Shown one piece after another: positions 21,748-29,667 of a stretch of DNA of 48,803 bases. Position 1 is the stretch's first letter. Every line of letters starts with the position of its first letter. The notes below the pieces were generated by a model, which worked only from the letters and a program-made list of their open reading frames with translations, did no database searches and had not been told where the DNA came from. The stretch covers positions 1 to 48,803 of the forward strand of contig JACPTF010000010.1 in assembly GCA_016192915.1 (NCBI GenBank), written 5' to 3'. The position numbers and the translations under genes are program-made. Source of the DNA: Candidatus Woesearchaeota archaeon. GTDB lineage: Archaea; Nanobdellota; Nanobdellia; Woesearchaeales; UBA10216.

Positions 21748-22815
21748 TCAGAATTCTGTGAGCTTCTTCTCCTGGCCGAACTTCAGTATGGTTGTGCTGC
21801 CCTCGCTTCCCCCAACAACCCTCTCCGCTGAGATGAAGCGGTCTTCCTCAAGCTTTGCAATCCTGCGCTGAAAAGTCTTGTAAACCATGCTGCCGCCAGC
21901 TTCCTTGTAGGCCTCATAGATTTCGCCAATCTTCCTTCCGCTGTTTTTCTTGACTATGTTGAGAATGAACCTCGTTTCATCTTCAAGCTCCTCGGTTTTC
22001 TTGATGCTGAATTCTTCCAGCTTTTTAATCGCAGCGGCAACATCTGCCGCTGTCACTTTTCTGGAATTCCTCTCCTCAGCAGTATTTGCAGCCTCCTTCA
22101 TCAGGTAAAGGCCTGAACGGATGTCCTGCATGCTGAAGGCCTTCTGAACAACCGCCTCAAACGCATCTGGCTCCCAGACGCCAGGAGCAAAGACAAACTC
22201 CATTCGCTGTTGCAACACGCCGCGGGTCTCAGTAAGGTTATACGGCTTGAACTCAAGCACCTCAGCAGTCAGCCTTGACTTTATCCTGGTGTCCAAATCC
22301 GCAATCCAGTCCTTGTGGTTTGTAATCAGAATGATTGACTTGTTGAATACCTCCTCAACAACATTGTAGAGGAAGTCAACATCGTCAATCTTATCAACCT
22401 CATCAAAGACGAACACGGCAGCCTTCTTATTGATGTCCTTCTTGACTATCTCAAAGAGCTCATCCCCTCTTTTGTTCTGAGTGAACTTGTAGTTGATAAC
22501 GCTGCACATCTCAAGAAGCATCTTGAATGTGGTGTCATTCTTCCAGCAGTTGATGTAAAAAGGCATAATCTCGTCAGTTTCCTGCTCAAGCTCAAGCAGC
22601 AGGTTCCTGACAGCTGCAGTCTTGCCGACACCGGAAGGTCCGAAAACAAAGACATTCCTGCCGCTCCTTTTCTGGAACAAAGGCCGCATTGCCGCAGCCA
22701 CCTGCCGCATTTCCACCTCGCGGTACTTAACCAGCTTGGGCTGGTAATCGTAGTCGAGCCCCATTGGGTTTTTGAACAGGCTCTCGCCGCTGCCAGTGCT
22801 GCCGAAAAATGCCAT
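21748..22815 (-). CDS. cdc6: Orc1/Cdc6-type replication initiator
   Basis: 355 residues. Archaeal origin-binding AAA+ ATPase. Seen: Walker A GPSGVGKTA, Walker B VFVFDEVDKI, sensor-1 region IILITNHKDW, the sensor-2/lid segment after about 200, and a C-terminal winged helix (about 270-345) with ILNIVKKNSGRKIGEIYEAYKEAGG. TATA-like ACTATTTAAACA lies about 25-35 nt upstream of ATG 22815. Archaeal origins often lie beside this gene; I see no clear origin repeat in the flanking 300 nt. Confidence 0.88.
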   Translation of the reverse strand: MAFFGSTGSGESLFKNPMGLDYDYQPKLVKYREVEMRQVAAAMRPLFQKRSGRNVFVFGPSGVGKTAAVRNLLLELEQETDEIMPFYINCWKNDTTFKMLLEMCSVINYKFTQNKRGDELFEIVKKDINKKAAVFVFDEVDKIDDVDFLYNVVEEVFNKSIILITNHKDWIADLDTRIKSRLTAEVLEFKPYNLTETRGVLQQRMEFVFAPGVWEPDAFEAVVQKAFSMQDIRSGLYLMKEAANTAEERNSRKVTAADVAAAIKKLEEFSIKKTEELEDETRFILNIVKKNSGRKIGEIYEAYKEAGGSMVYKTFQRRIAKLEEDRFISAERVVGGSEGSTTILKFGQEKKLTEF

Positions 22816-22869
22816 AGCCGCAGCAGTGGCTGGAATGTTTAAATAGTTTGTTGTGCAGGTCTTTTTGGT

Positions 22870-23076
22870 TCAGCGGCCGTTGCCGACAGCGTAGGAGCAG
22901 AGTATACGGACAAGCCTTGCATTCCTATTCGGGGTTCCCATAGCATCCTGCACTTTCCTGTTCTCAGTTCCGCCCTCGAAGTCCAAATAGAAAAGGTACT
23001 CCCACCTTTTTCCCCTTAGCGGCCTTGATACGAATTTGGTCAGGTTGATATTATTCTCTGCAAAGCCATAATAGCA
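22870..23076 (-). pseudogene. Relic of prephenate dehydratase ACT domain
   Basis: About 66 codons without a start. The minus strand reads GFAENNINLTKFVSRPLRG, then KRWEYLFYLDFEGGTENRKV and DAMGTPNRNARLV, ending at TGA. FAE-x-INLTK-x-x-SRP and WEYLFYLDFEG are the hallmark C-terminal regulatory ACT sequence of PheA. The catalytic domain is absent, so the phenylalanine branch has decayed here. Confidence 0.8.
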
Positions 23077-23113
23077 CCAAATTTATTAACCACAAAATTT
23101 TCCCTTCAGGAAC

Positions 23114-23521
23114 ATGTTAGGAAACTCACCAGAAGGCATTGAATACTCCAGATCGCAGTTACTGTGTGAGGCTTATGAAGCGTTCAAAGATTCCTTCGTT
23201 ACCGGAGCCATGCTTGACCAGATTGGCAGAAAAATACCCGAATACTTGAGTTTCCAGCAGCACCAAATGGTGGGAGGATACAGCTGGTTCTGCGGGCTGT
23301 ACTTCAGGGCAGGCAACGGCATTCTTTCAATCATGCTGCCGTGGATGGGAATCTCTCAGGGCAAAAAGAGCCTTGAGCGGGCTGTTGAGATAAGAAAATT
23401 TGGAGAGGTCGGCAGCAGCGACGTTGAGGCAATAATAGAACGGCTTACCAGACTGCTGGCAGAGCAGAAGCGAGTAAACGACACTATTTTTCCAACACGT
23501 TCGTTTAGCACTTCCCAATGA
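23114..23521 (+). CDS. Uncharacterised 135-residue protein
   Basis: Helical, with a hydrophobic centre (YSWFCGLYFRAGNGILSIMLPWMG) that could be a buried core or membrane contact. The C-terminal helix VEAIIERLTRLLAEQKRVND follows. It overlaps the convergent serS stop by 17 nt. TATA-like AAATTTATTAACC lies about 25 nt upstream, fitting a leaderless start. No family recognised. Confidence 0.55.
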   Translation: MLGNSPEGIEYSRSQLLCEAYEAFKDSFVTGAMLDQIGRKIPEYLSFQQHQMVGGYSWFCGLYFRAGNGILSIMLPWMGISQGKKSLERAVEIRKFGEVGSSDVEAIIERLTRLLAEQKRVNDTIFPTRSFSTSQ

Positions 23522-24794
23522 CATTCTTTCCCAAGTAAGGCACCAGCACGTCAGGCACCGTGATTGTCCCGTCCCTGTTCTGGAAGTTTTCAACGATTGC
23601 AGCGATTGTCCTTCCGGCTGCGATGGCTGTTGCGTTTAGAGTGTGTAAGTATTCTTTTTCGCCGCTTTTGCCGCTGAGGTAGCGGATATTAAGCGCTGTT
23701 GCTTGGTAGGCTGTGCAGTTGCTGCAGCTTACAACCTCGCGGTAGTTGTTTTGCCTGGGGAACCAGGCTTCCAAGTCGTATTTTTTTGCTGCCACAGCTC
23801 CTATGTCTCCGGTGCAGACATTAACAACGCGATAAGGGATTCTCAACTGCTGCAGCAATTCCTCAGCGTTCTTTAGCAGCTCCTCATGCAGCTTCCATGA
23901 ATCCTCCGGCTTGCAAAAGGCAAACATTTCGACCTTGCTGAACTGGTGAACCCTGAACAAGCCGCGAGTGTCAACGCCATGGCTGCCAATCTCCCTCCTG
24001 AAGCAGCTGCTTATGCCGCAGAACTTCAGCGGAAGCTGCTTTTCGTCCAATGTCTCGTTCATCATCATGGCAGCAAGGGGGTGCTCGGAGGTTGCGATGA
24101 GGTAGCTGCTTTCTTTCTCCTTGCCGTCAATCTGATACATGACATTCTCAAAATCAGCCAGTGCAACAACGCCCTCGTACGGCTTCCTCTGCATCATCAG
24201 CGGCGGCTGGATTAAAGTGAAGCCCTTCCTTTCCATAGCTGCAGTTGCAAAGCTAATGAGAGCAAGCTCTAATTTTACCAAATCGCCTTTAATGAAGTAA
24301 AATCCGCTGCCGGCAATCTTAGTTGCCCTCTCAAAGTCAGCCAAACCAAGCTGCTCGAGGAGCTCGCCGTGGCTTTTGAGAGGGAAGGCTGGCTTTTTCG
24401 GCTGCCCCCACCTCCTGACTTCCTTGTTCTCGGTCTCGTCCTTGCCGACCGGCACTGACTCGTGAAGAACGTTTGGCAATCTTCGAAGAATGAAGTCAAT
24501 ACTCTGCTCAACCTGTTGCAGTTTCTGTTCTGCCGCCGCAATCCTCTGCGGAAGCTCCTTGACTTCCCTGACCTTTGTGGCTATGCTTTTGCCCTGCTTC
24601 TTGAGATGGCTAATTTCCTGGCTTAACAGGTTGCGGTTGTGGCCAAGCTTCTCCCACTTCTCCTTGAGCTCCTTCCACTCCTCATGCTTTTCAACTACCT
24701 CGGCTACCCAAGGGGCCTTCTCTTTTTCGCCACGCTTCTCCAAATCTTTCTTAACGGCAGCGGAGTTTGCCTTGATGAATTTAATGTCCAGCAT
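23505..24794 (-). CDS. serS: Seryl-tRNA synthetase
   Basis: 429 residues, class II. The N-terminal coiled-coil arm (about 1-110, HEEWKELKEKWEKLGHNRNLLSQEI) binds the long variable arm of tRNA-Ser. Catalytic core: TSEHPLAAMM, motif 2 SSCFRREIGSHGVDTRGLFRVHQF, the serine-site SNCTAYQA, and motif 3 LNATAIAAGRTIAAIVENFQ. It is the common bacterial/archaeal type, not the methanogen-specific form. TATA-like AAGATTTATATTGG lies about 25-35 nt upstream. Monocistronic. Confidence 0.97.
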   Translation of the reverse strand: MLDIKFIKANSAAVKKDLEKRGEKEKAPWVAEVVEKHEEWKELKEKWEKLGHNRNLLSQEISHLKKQGKSIATKVREVKELPQRIAAAEQKLQQVEQSIDFILRRLPNVLHESVPVGKDETENKEVRRWGQPKKPAFPLKSHGELLEQLGLADFERATKIAGSGFYFIKGDLVKLELALISFATAAMERKGFTLIQPPLMMQRKPYEGVVALADFENVMYQIDGKEKESSYLIATSEHPLAAMMMNETLDEKQLPLKFCGISSCFRREIGSHGVDTRGLFRVHQFSKVEMFAFCKPEDSWKLHEELLKNAEELLQQLRIPYRVVNVCTGDIGAVAAKKYDLEAWFPRQNNYREVVSCSNCTAYQATALNIRYLSGKSGEKEYLHTLNATAIAAGRTIAAIVENFQNRDGTITVPDVLVPYLGKNVIGKC

Positions 24795-24837
24795 GCCAGC
24801 AAGAGTTTAGGAATCCCAATATAAATCTTTGCCTGAC

Positions 24838-26727
24838 TTATTGGCCAGAAACAGTAACCTTCAAGCCAGAGCCTGAGCTGACAGCATCGGCAATTACCTT
24901 TCCAATTTTGTTCTTCCTTGAGATTTTGAAGATGCCGTCCTTGCCGACATTTGCGGTCATGACATAATCATCATCCGCGTAGATTTTGACGTTTTTGTTG
25001 GCAAAGATGCCGTCAACAGAGAACACGACGTGCTTCTTGCCTATCTGGGCATCAAACGCTATGTTATCATCCTCACCTTCACTGGCTGCAGCCGCTGCCT
25101 TTTTTGCGCTTAATGGCTGGACGTCAATGCCCACCCCAAGCCTTTCCTCGATTGCAGCAATGTTTTTCCCTTCTCGGCCAATCAGCCTTGCTATCTCCTT
25201 TTCGGGAACGTAAACTACGCATTTATTGTCAGAAGCCATCTCAACCCTTGCATTGCTGACGTATTCCTTTAACTTATCCTCAATGGCAGTTGCTGCAAAC
25301 TTTTGAATTGGGCTCCTGCTTCTGGCAAGGCTGCTGACCGGAATTACAACCGTTTCCTCGCCGTAGCTGTAAAGCTCATACTCAAGCTTTCCAGTTTCGA
25401 AGTCGTTCACCACAACAACAGGCCTTGCCAAGTCAGCTTCGGTCATCCCTTCAGGAACCTTTACAGTCATGTTCAGGCTCAGGATTTTGCCAACAAAGCC
25501 ATTTCTTATGAAAATGACCGTATCAATTATTTGCGGAATAACGCCCAGCTCAATCCTCCCAACAAATCGTTGTATGGCGTCTATGGGGTTTGTTGCGTGC
25601 ACAACGCCAGCTAAACCTATGCCGGCCAGCCTGAGGTCTGCAAAGAGCTGGAAGTCTGCTGTGTTGCGCATCTCGTCAAAGATTGTGTAGTCAGGCCTCG
25701 ACAGGAGCAGTATGTCGTGGATTTCCTGGGGCGAGCCGTGGCTGATTGCGTACTGGGTTATGGTATCAGGCAGCAAAAGGTCCCTCGGCGCTTCCACTGT
25801 CTTTACAATCTTGTCCTGCAATGCGTAATGCTCGGCAAGCGCAGTTGCAAAAGTACTTTTCCCATGGCCTGGGCTGCCTGCGATAAGAACCCCTTCAGCT
25901 TGCTCGTCAATTCTTTTTTTTAGCTTATCAGACAGTTTGTAATCTTCGAGACTAAGCTTCTTCACAGGCCTCACAGCTGTTATCTCCCAGCCGTCAGACA
26001 GTGGCGGCCTTGTGATGACAATCCTGTAAGGGCCAAGCTGGACTATGGTGCTGCCCTGCCTTTCAATCTCAACAAAGCCATCCCGCCTCACGCCTGCTTC
26101 CTCAATTATTTCCCTGCTCATTTCCTTGACTTCTTCCCTTGCGAGGGGCTTGCTGTCAATCTCCTTGAAAGTCCAGTTGCCTGGCATGCCTTTCTTTGCC
26201 TTTGGGCTTACATTCTCCCTCAAATGTACGCTCATGGTTGCCTCGTCAAAGTAGGACTCCATCCTGATTGCGTGCTGCATCTGCTCAATCTCAACAAAGA
26301 TTGTGGGAATGTTTTTAGCCCCAGAAACCTCTGCCTGGACCTTATCAGCTGTCATCAAGGTTCCGTCTGTCTCAAAGGCGAGCTGCCTTATCAACGCATC
26401 AATCTCGCCAAGCTTCGCATGGCGGATTTCAGCAGCGTGCGGCCTCAGCCCGGCAAACTCCAGCGAGAAGCCAAACTGGCCAGAAAGCTCCTTCAGGCGC
26501 TTAATCTCATCAAGCCCGAGAAAGCCGATGGTTTTGTTCATGTTAGCCTGGTGCTCAAGCTCGGCAATGACGGCCTCATGAATAAGAATGGCCGAGGGCT
26601 TTACCTCGCCCGATTTTATCTTCCTGCTTACCATGCCCTCAATAATTACAGAAGTGTCAGGAACGAGCTTCTCTATAACTCCCTGCTGCTTATTTTCCCT
26701 TGAAGGTTCCTTCGAAGCCTTTGCCAT
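24838..26727 (-). CDS. PIN-ATPase-KH protein (PilT/VirB11-like ATPase)
   Basis: 629 residues, an archaeal fusion conserved across many lineages. An N-terminal PIN domain (about 20-150, VPDTSVIIEGM and GEIDALIRQLA, TLMTADKV) is followed by a secretion-ATPase-like core (about 265-420) with Walker A GSPGHGKSTFATAL and Walker B region DYTIFDEMRNTAD. A KH-like RNA-binding domain (about 485-540, VPEKEIARLIGREGKNIAAIE) and a small C-terminal beta domain complete it. The PIN plus KH content suggests RNA handling rather than pilus retraction. TATA-like ATATTTATAAAG is just upstream. Confidence 0.92.
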   Translation of the reverse strand: MAKASKEPSRENKQQGVIEKLVPDTSVIIEGMVSRKIKSGEVKPSAILIHEAVIAELEHQANMNKTIGFLGLDEIKRLKELSGQFGFSLEFAGLRPHAAEIRHAKLGEIDALIRQLAFETDGTLMTADKVQAEVSGAKNIPTIFVEIEQMQHAIRMESYFDEATMSVHLRENVSPKAKKGMPGNWTFKEIDSKPLAREEVKEMSREIIEEAGVRRDGFVEIERQGSTIVQLGPYRIVITRPPLSDGWEITAVRPVKKLSLEDYKLSDKLKKRIDEQAEGVLIAGSPGHGKSTFATALAEHYALQDKIVKTVEAPRDLLLPDTITQYAISHGSPQEIHDILLLSRPDYTIFDEMRNTADFQLFADLRLAGIGLAGVVHATNPIDAIQRFVGRIELGVIPQIIDTVIFIRNGFVGKILSLNMTVKVPEGMTEADLARPVVVVNDFETGKLEYELYSYGEETVVIPVSSLARSRSPIQKFAATAIEDKLKEYVSNARVEMASDNKCVVYVPEKEIARLIGREGKNIAAIEERLGVGIDVQPLSAKKAAAAASEGEDDNIAFDAQIGKKHVVFSVDGIFANKNVKIYADDDYVMTANVGKDGIFKISRKNKIGKVIADAVSSGSGLKVTVSGQ

Positions 26728-26780
26728 CTCCTAAAGCTGATTTTAATCCGCTTTATAAATATTTGTTGGCTGCGAGTGGC

Positions 26781-27242
26781 TCAGTTAAGAGAACTCTTTT
26801 GCGCACCCCCTTGCGCATTGTCAGGGAACGAGGGCGGAAGAAGCTTATAAAGCAGCGGATAATAATTTGGACCAGACAGGGAGCAAGTAACAACCTGAAT
26901 GGGCACTCGACTTACAATTTTGCCAATTACCGCTGTTTGCAACCTTGAACTAGTGCCTGTTACGGTTATTCCAACATCAAAGCCATCTGGCAAGTCTTTG
27001 ATTTGTTTGCATGCCTCTGTGTTTCTGTAGTCGATTACTGTTGCCTTATATCCCTCACGGCTGCTGCCTTTGCCGTTATTGTGCACTTCTCCTGTGAAGG
27101 AATATGTTACTAAACCATTATCAAACTCAAACCTAGAAACATCTGCTTGAGGAAATAGTGACCGTATGGCTGATTCAAGGTCGCCTTCGCACTTTCCGAA
27201 CACGCTGCTTACGCCAATTTCCAACTCGTTGCCGATAGCCAT
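26781..27242 (-). CDS. Uncharacterised protein downstream of HTH regulator
   Basis: 153 residues. Mixed alpha/beta: VFGKCEGDLESAIRSLFPQA, FEFDNGLVTYSFTGEVHN, then GFDVGITVTGTSSRLQTAVIG. No catalytic motif recognised. It starts 2 nt after the HTH gene stop, so the two are surely co-transcribed and probably functionally linked. Confidence 0.6.
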   Translation of the reverse strand: MAIGNELEIGVSSVFGKCEGDLESAIRSLFPQADVSRFEFDNGLVTYSFTGEVHNNGKGSSREGYKATVIDYRNTEACKQIKDLPDGFDVGITVTGTSSRLQTAVIGKIVSRVPIQVVTCSLSGPNYYPLLYKLLPPSFPDNAQGGAQKSSLN

Positions 27243-27244
27243 GC

Positions 27245-28135
27245 CTACTCAAACTCCTTCAGGAATTTTATGAGCTCCTTTGCAGATCCCATTTCCATGA
27301 AGTCCCTTTTCTGCAGGGATGGTATGCCCTTTTTATTGTTTTTTGAATCCTTGTCAAAAATCACCAGCGCGTCAGCCCCAAGAAGCTGCCGCATGGACTC
27401 AAGCTGCGGATTCGCCTTGTCCTTTGACACATCAGTCAGGATAAGCTCCCTTTCCAGCTTGGCAACAACGTCAAACGGCGCCTTCTTTGTGTCGGAAGCC
27501 CTGAATCCGAGTTCGTAATACTTCTTAGCAATCACAGAAGGCCTTGTTCCATTCTTTCCCCCAACAGCTTCCTCAGCCACTCCAAAAATGTCCACCTTGC
27601 CAAAAATTTCGCTCCCGAAAATCCTGTTAAGGGCGATGGCGCTCCTCAGCGTGACATCCGCAGAATCGGCTTCGTACTTTGCAATCATCCTCTTCGAGAC
27701 GCCAACCTTCCTCGAGATGGTGCCAAGCGAGAGCCCCTTTCCTTCGCGCTGCTGCCTGAGCCTCTCTCCAATAACTGATGCTGCGAAGCCCGCTTTTGTG
27801 CTAATTATTATCGGGAAGCGGTTCTCAAGGCAGCTGCTTAGGGTACTGCAGCTGAACGTGTACACGCCAAAGCGCGAGTAGACGACACCATCCTCCAAAC
27901 GGCGGCCGGCTTTCTCAGCAACAATAATCGGGGAAGCGCCAATGTAGCTGCCGAGGTTCCTCATTGAGCTGGCGTACTCCCCGCTGACGCTGTTGGCATC
28001 CTCAAGCACCTTAATCATGAGCACCCTGCTCTCTTTCCTGGCAACCATGTCAAAGCTGCTGCCAGCAAGCGTCTTAACAGTGTAGCCGTGCCTCAGCAAA
28101 AGAACGCCGACTTCGTCCATGAGGGAGCGCTTCAT
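27245..28135 (-). CDS. Archaeal HTH transcriptional regulator (Cro/CI-type)
   Basis: 296 residues. The N-terminal part is a restriction-endonuclease-like or sensor domain (about 1-120) containing SRVLMIKVLEDAN. A Cro/CI helix-turn-helix follows (about 125-180): IGERLRQQREGKGLSLGTIS and KVGVSKRMIAKYEADSADVT. A C-terminal ligand- or dimer-like domain follows. This layout is a known archaeal family of putative HTH regulators. TATA-like GGTTTTTATATTCC is just upstream of ATG 28135. Its target is unknown. Confidence 0.88.
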   Translation of the reverse strand: MKRSLMDEVGVLLLRHGYTVKTLAGSSFDMVARKESRVLMIKVLEDANSVSGEYASSMRNLGSYIGASPIIVAEKAGRRLEDGVVYSRFGVYTFSCSTLSSCLENRFPIIISTKAGFAASVIGERLRQQREGKGLSLGTISRKVGVSKRMIAKYEADSADVTLRSAIALNRIFGSEIFGKVDIFGVAEEAVGGKNGTRPSVIAKKYYELGFRASDTKKAPFDVVAKLERELILTDVSKDKANPQLESMRQLLGADALVIFDKDSKNNKKGIPSLQKRDFMEMGSAKELIKFLKEFE

Positions 28136-28332
28136 AACATTGTTGGCAGTTAGACGGAATATAAAAACCTGTTCAATGCCGAAAAGCTAGGCAGGGTAGT
28201 AATAACGCATTTCCGTGAACTCCAGCACCCTTGCCAATGCAGCTTTCCCAAGCCCCTTTTTATCATTCTGCTGCGATTTCAGCTTTCCAAGATTTAAATG
28301 TGCCGCATATACTTACAGTAGGTGCTCTCAAG
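28136..28332 (-). pseudogene. Spacer with possible relic of a coding region
   Basis: A start-less minus-strand frame ending at TAG 28188 reads LGKLKSQQNDKKGLGKAALA, then RVLEFTEMRYYYPA. It looks like the tail of a protein, but no family can be named. The rest of the spacer is promoter sequence of the HTH gene. Confidence 0.3.
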
Positions 28333-28941
28333 TTACAGCTTTCTGAGTTCGTCAACAAGTTTTTCCTTTCTTCTCTTGAATTCTGACGGCGTGATGTTAA
28401 AATACTTATACTCACTAAAGCCCCTCACCAATTCAAGGAGCCGTATTATCAGCTCCTCTTTTTTGTTCGCGGCAACAACCTGCCTGTAGCGATGAAAATC
28501 AATAATTGAATCCAGCAGCAGGCTCATGACGTCTATCCTGTCCTTCTCACCCTTTTCACTGTGCCTCCTGTCCTTCTCAGCGCCCTGCTTCAATATCAGA
28601 AGCTCCTCCGGCCTTGCAACGTCAAATCCCTCAATTTTCAGCGACTCAACCTTCTCAACCGGCATCGCAAGCCGCGAATAGTAAGGCACGTAGATGTCAA
28701 CATCAACCTCATCAGCCTTAATCTCATATTTTCGCAACGCATCATTTTTCCTTAAATCATACTCATTTTTAAGCCGCTGCAGAGTATTCACGTCAACGAT
28801 TATATCTACATCTTTTGACTTTTGAGTCCTTGCGAGAAGGTAAACCGCCCAGCCGCCAATGAGTATGAATTTGAATTTTCCTCGCAACTGCTGCAGCAGC
28901 TTCCAGCTCTTTTCTGTAATAAGGTCATGCCAGTATTCCAT
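28333..28941 (-). CDS. AbiEii-like nucleotidyltransferase toxin
   Basis: 202 residues. A nucleotidyltransferase fold with FILIGGWAVYLLART (GG-x-A-x-x-L) followed by KSKDVDIIVDV (DxD), and a later acid in VDVDIYVP; RPEELLILKQGAEKDRRHSEKGEKDRIDV has the Lys/Arg pattern of AbiEii-type enzymes, which transfer nucleotides to tRNA ends or similar. Its start overlaps the upstream winged-helix gene by 17 nt. The pair has the layout of a type IV AbiE toxin-antitoxin module. Confidence 0.8.
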   Translation of the reverse strand: MEYWHDLITEKSWKLLQQLRGKFKFILIGGWAVYLLARTQKSKDVDIIVDVNTLQRLKNEYDLRKNDALRKYEIKADEVDVDIYVPYYSRLAMPVEKVESLKIEGFDVARPEELLILKQGAEKDRRHSEKGEKDRIDVMSLLLDSIIDFHRYRQVVAANKKEELIIRLLELVRGFSEYKYFNITPSEFKRRKEKLVDELRKL

Positions 28942-29515
28942 GCATCTTTTCCTCCAATGCTTTTACAAAGTCCTTTGCATACCACTCCTTCATGTTCCAC
29001 AGGTCAACAAACATCTGGGCCAGGGGCATTTCCTTATCGGCAAAGTCTTTCCTGAGCACAAAGAGGTTCGGATTGTTGTTTTTCTGCGGAAACCTCTTCA
29101 TTACCTCCTTCAAACCCTCGTTGTCGCCGTAAACATAAACCTCTGAATAATCTGCCGGCACGTCTTTGAACGTGAGCTTGTAAGCTGTGTAAGCGGCAAA
29201 CACGACATTTGGCGGCATTCCCTTCTCGATTTCGGCAACTGTGCCTTTGATTTCAACACGTGTTTTGTAAACAACATCCCTCTCAAGATTCCTCACGCTT
29301 GCCCAGTAGTACAGCAGCTTCTTAGCATTGGCAACCTCAAAGTTCCTCCTTTTAACCCTGACTGCAGCCATTTTCCTCAAGGGCAGCAGGGCGTTGTTGA
29401 CTGTGCTCAGCGAAATGCCCAGCCTTCTGGCTAATTCAAGCTGCGTGAAAACTGCCGTTTTTTCCTCAACGAAGCCCCGCAGCAGTTCCCTGTAGACGAG
29501 CTCGGACTTCCTCAT
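28925..29515 (-). CDS. AbiEi-like winged-helix antitoxin
   Basis: 196 residues. The N-terminal winged helix ELVYRELLRGFVEEKTAVFT and LELARRLGISLSTVNNALLP is followed by a domain with VVFAAYTAYKLTFKDVPADY and YSEVYVYGDNEGLKEVMKRF. Such proteins repress their operon and counteract the nucleotidyltransferase. It directly overlaps the toxin gene. A TATA-like sequence (GATTTATAAATAAGC on the minus strand) lies about 20-30 nt before ATG 29515, so the message is nearly leaderless. Confidence 0.78.
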   Translation of the reverse strand: MRKSELVYRELLRGFVEEKTAVFTQLELARRLGISLSTVNNALLPLRKMAAVRVKRRNFEVANAKKLLYYWASVRNLERDVVYKTRVEIKGTVAEIEKGMPPNVVFAAYTAYKLTFKDVPADYSEVYVYGDNEGLKEVMKRFPQKNNNPNLFVLRKDFADKEMPLAQMFVDLWNMKEWYAKDFVKALEEKMHGILA

Positions 29516-29667
29516 ATTTCGCTAATTATGTTAGCTTATTTATAAATCTTTCGATTTTTATCGAAATTAATTTAAATAACTTTTACATAAAAAAGAAAGT
29601 CATTTTTTCCTGCCGTAGCAGTCGCCCATGCCACAATTTAAATACAAAACCGCAAACCAATGCGCAC

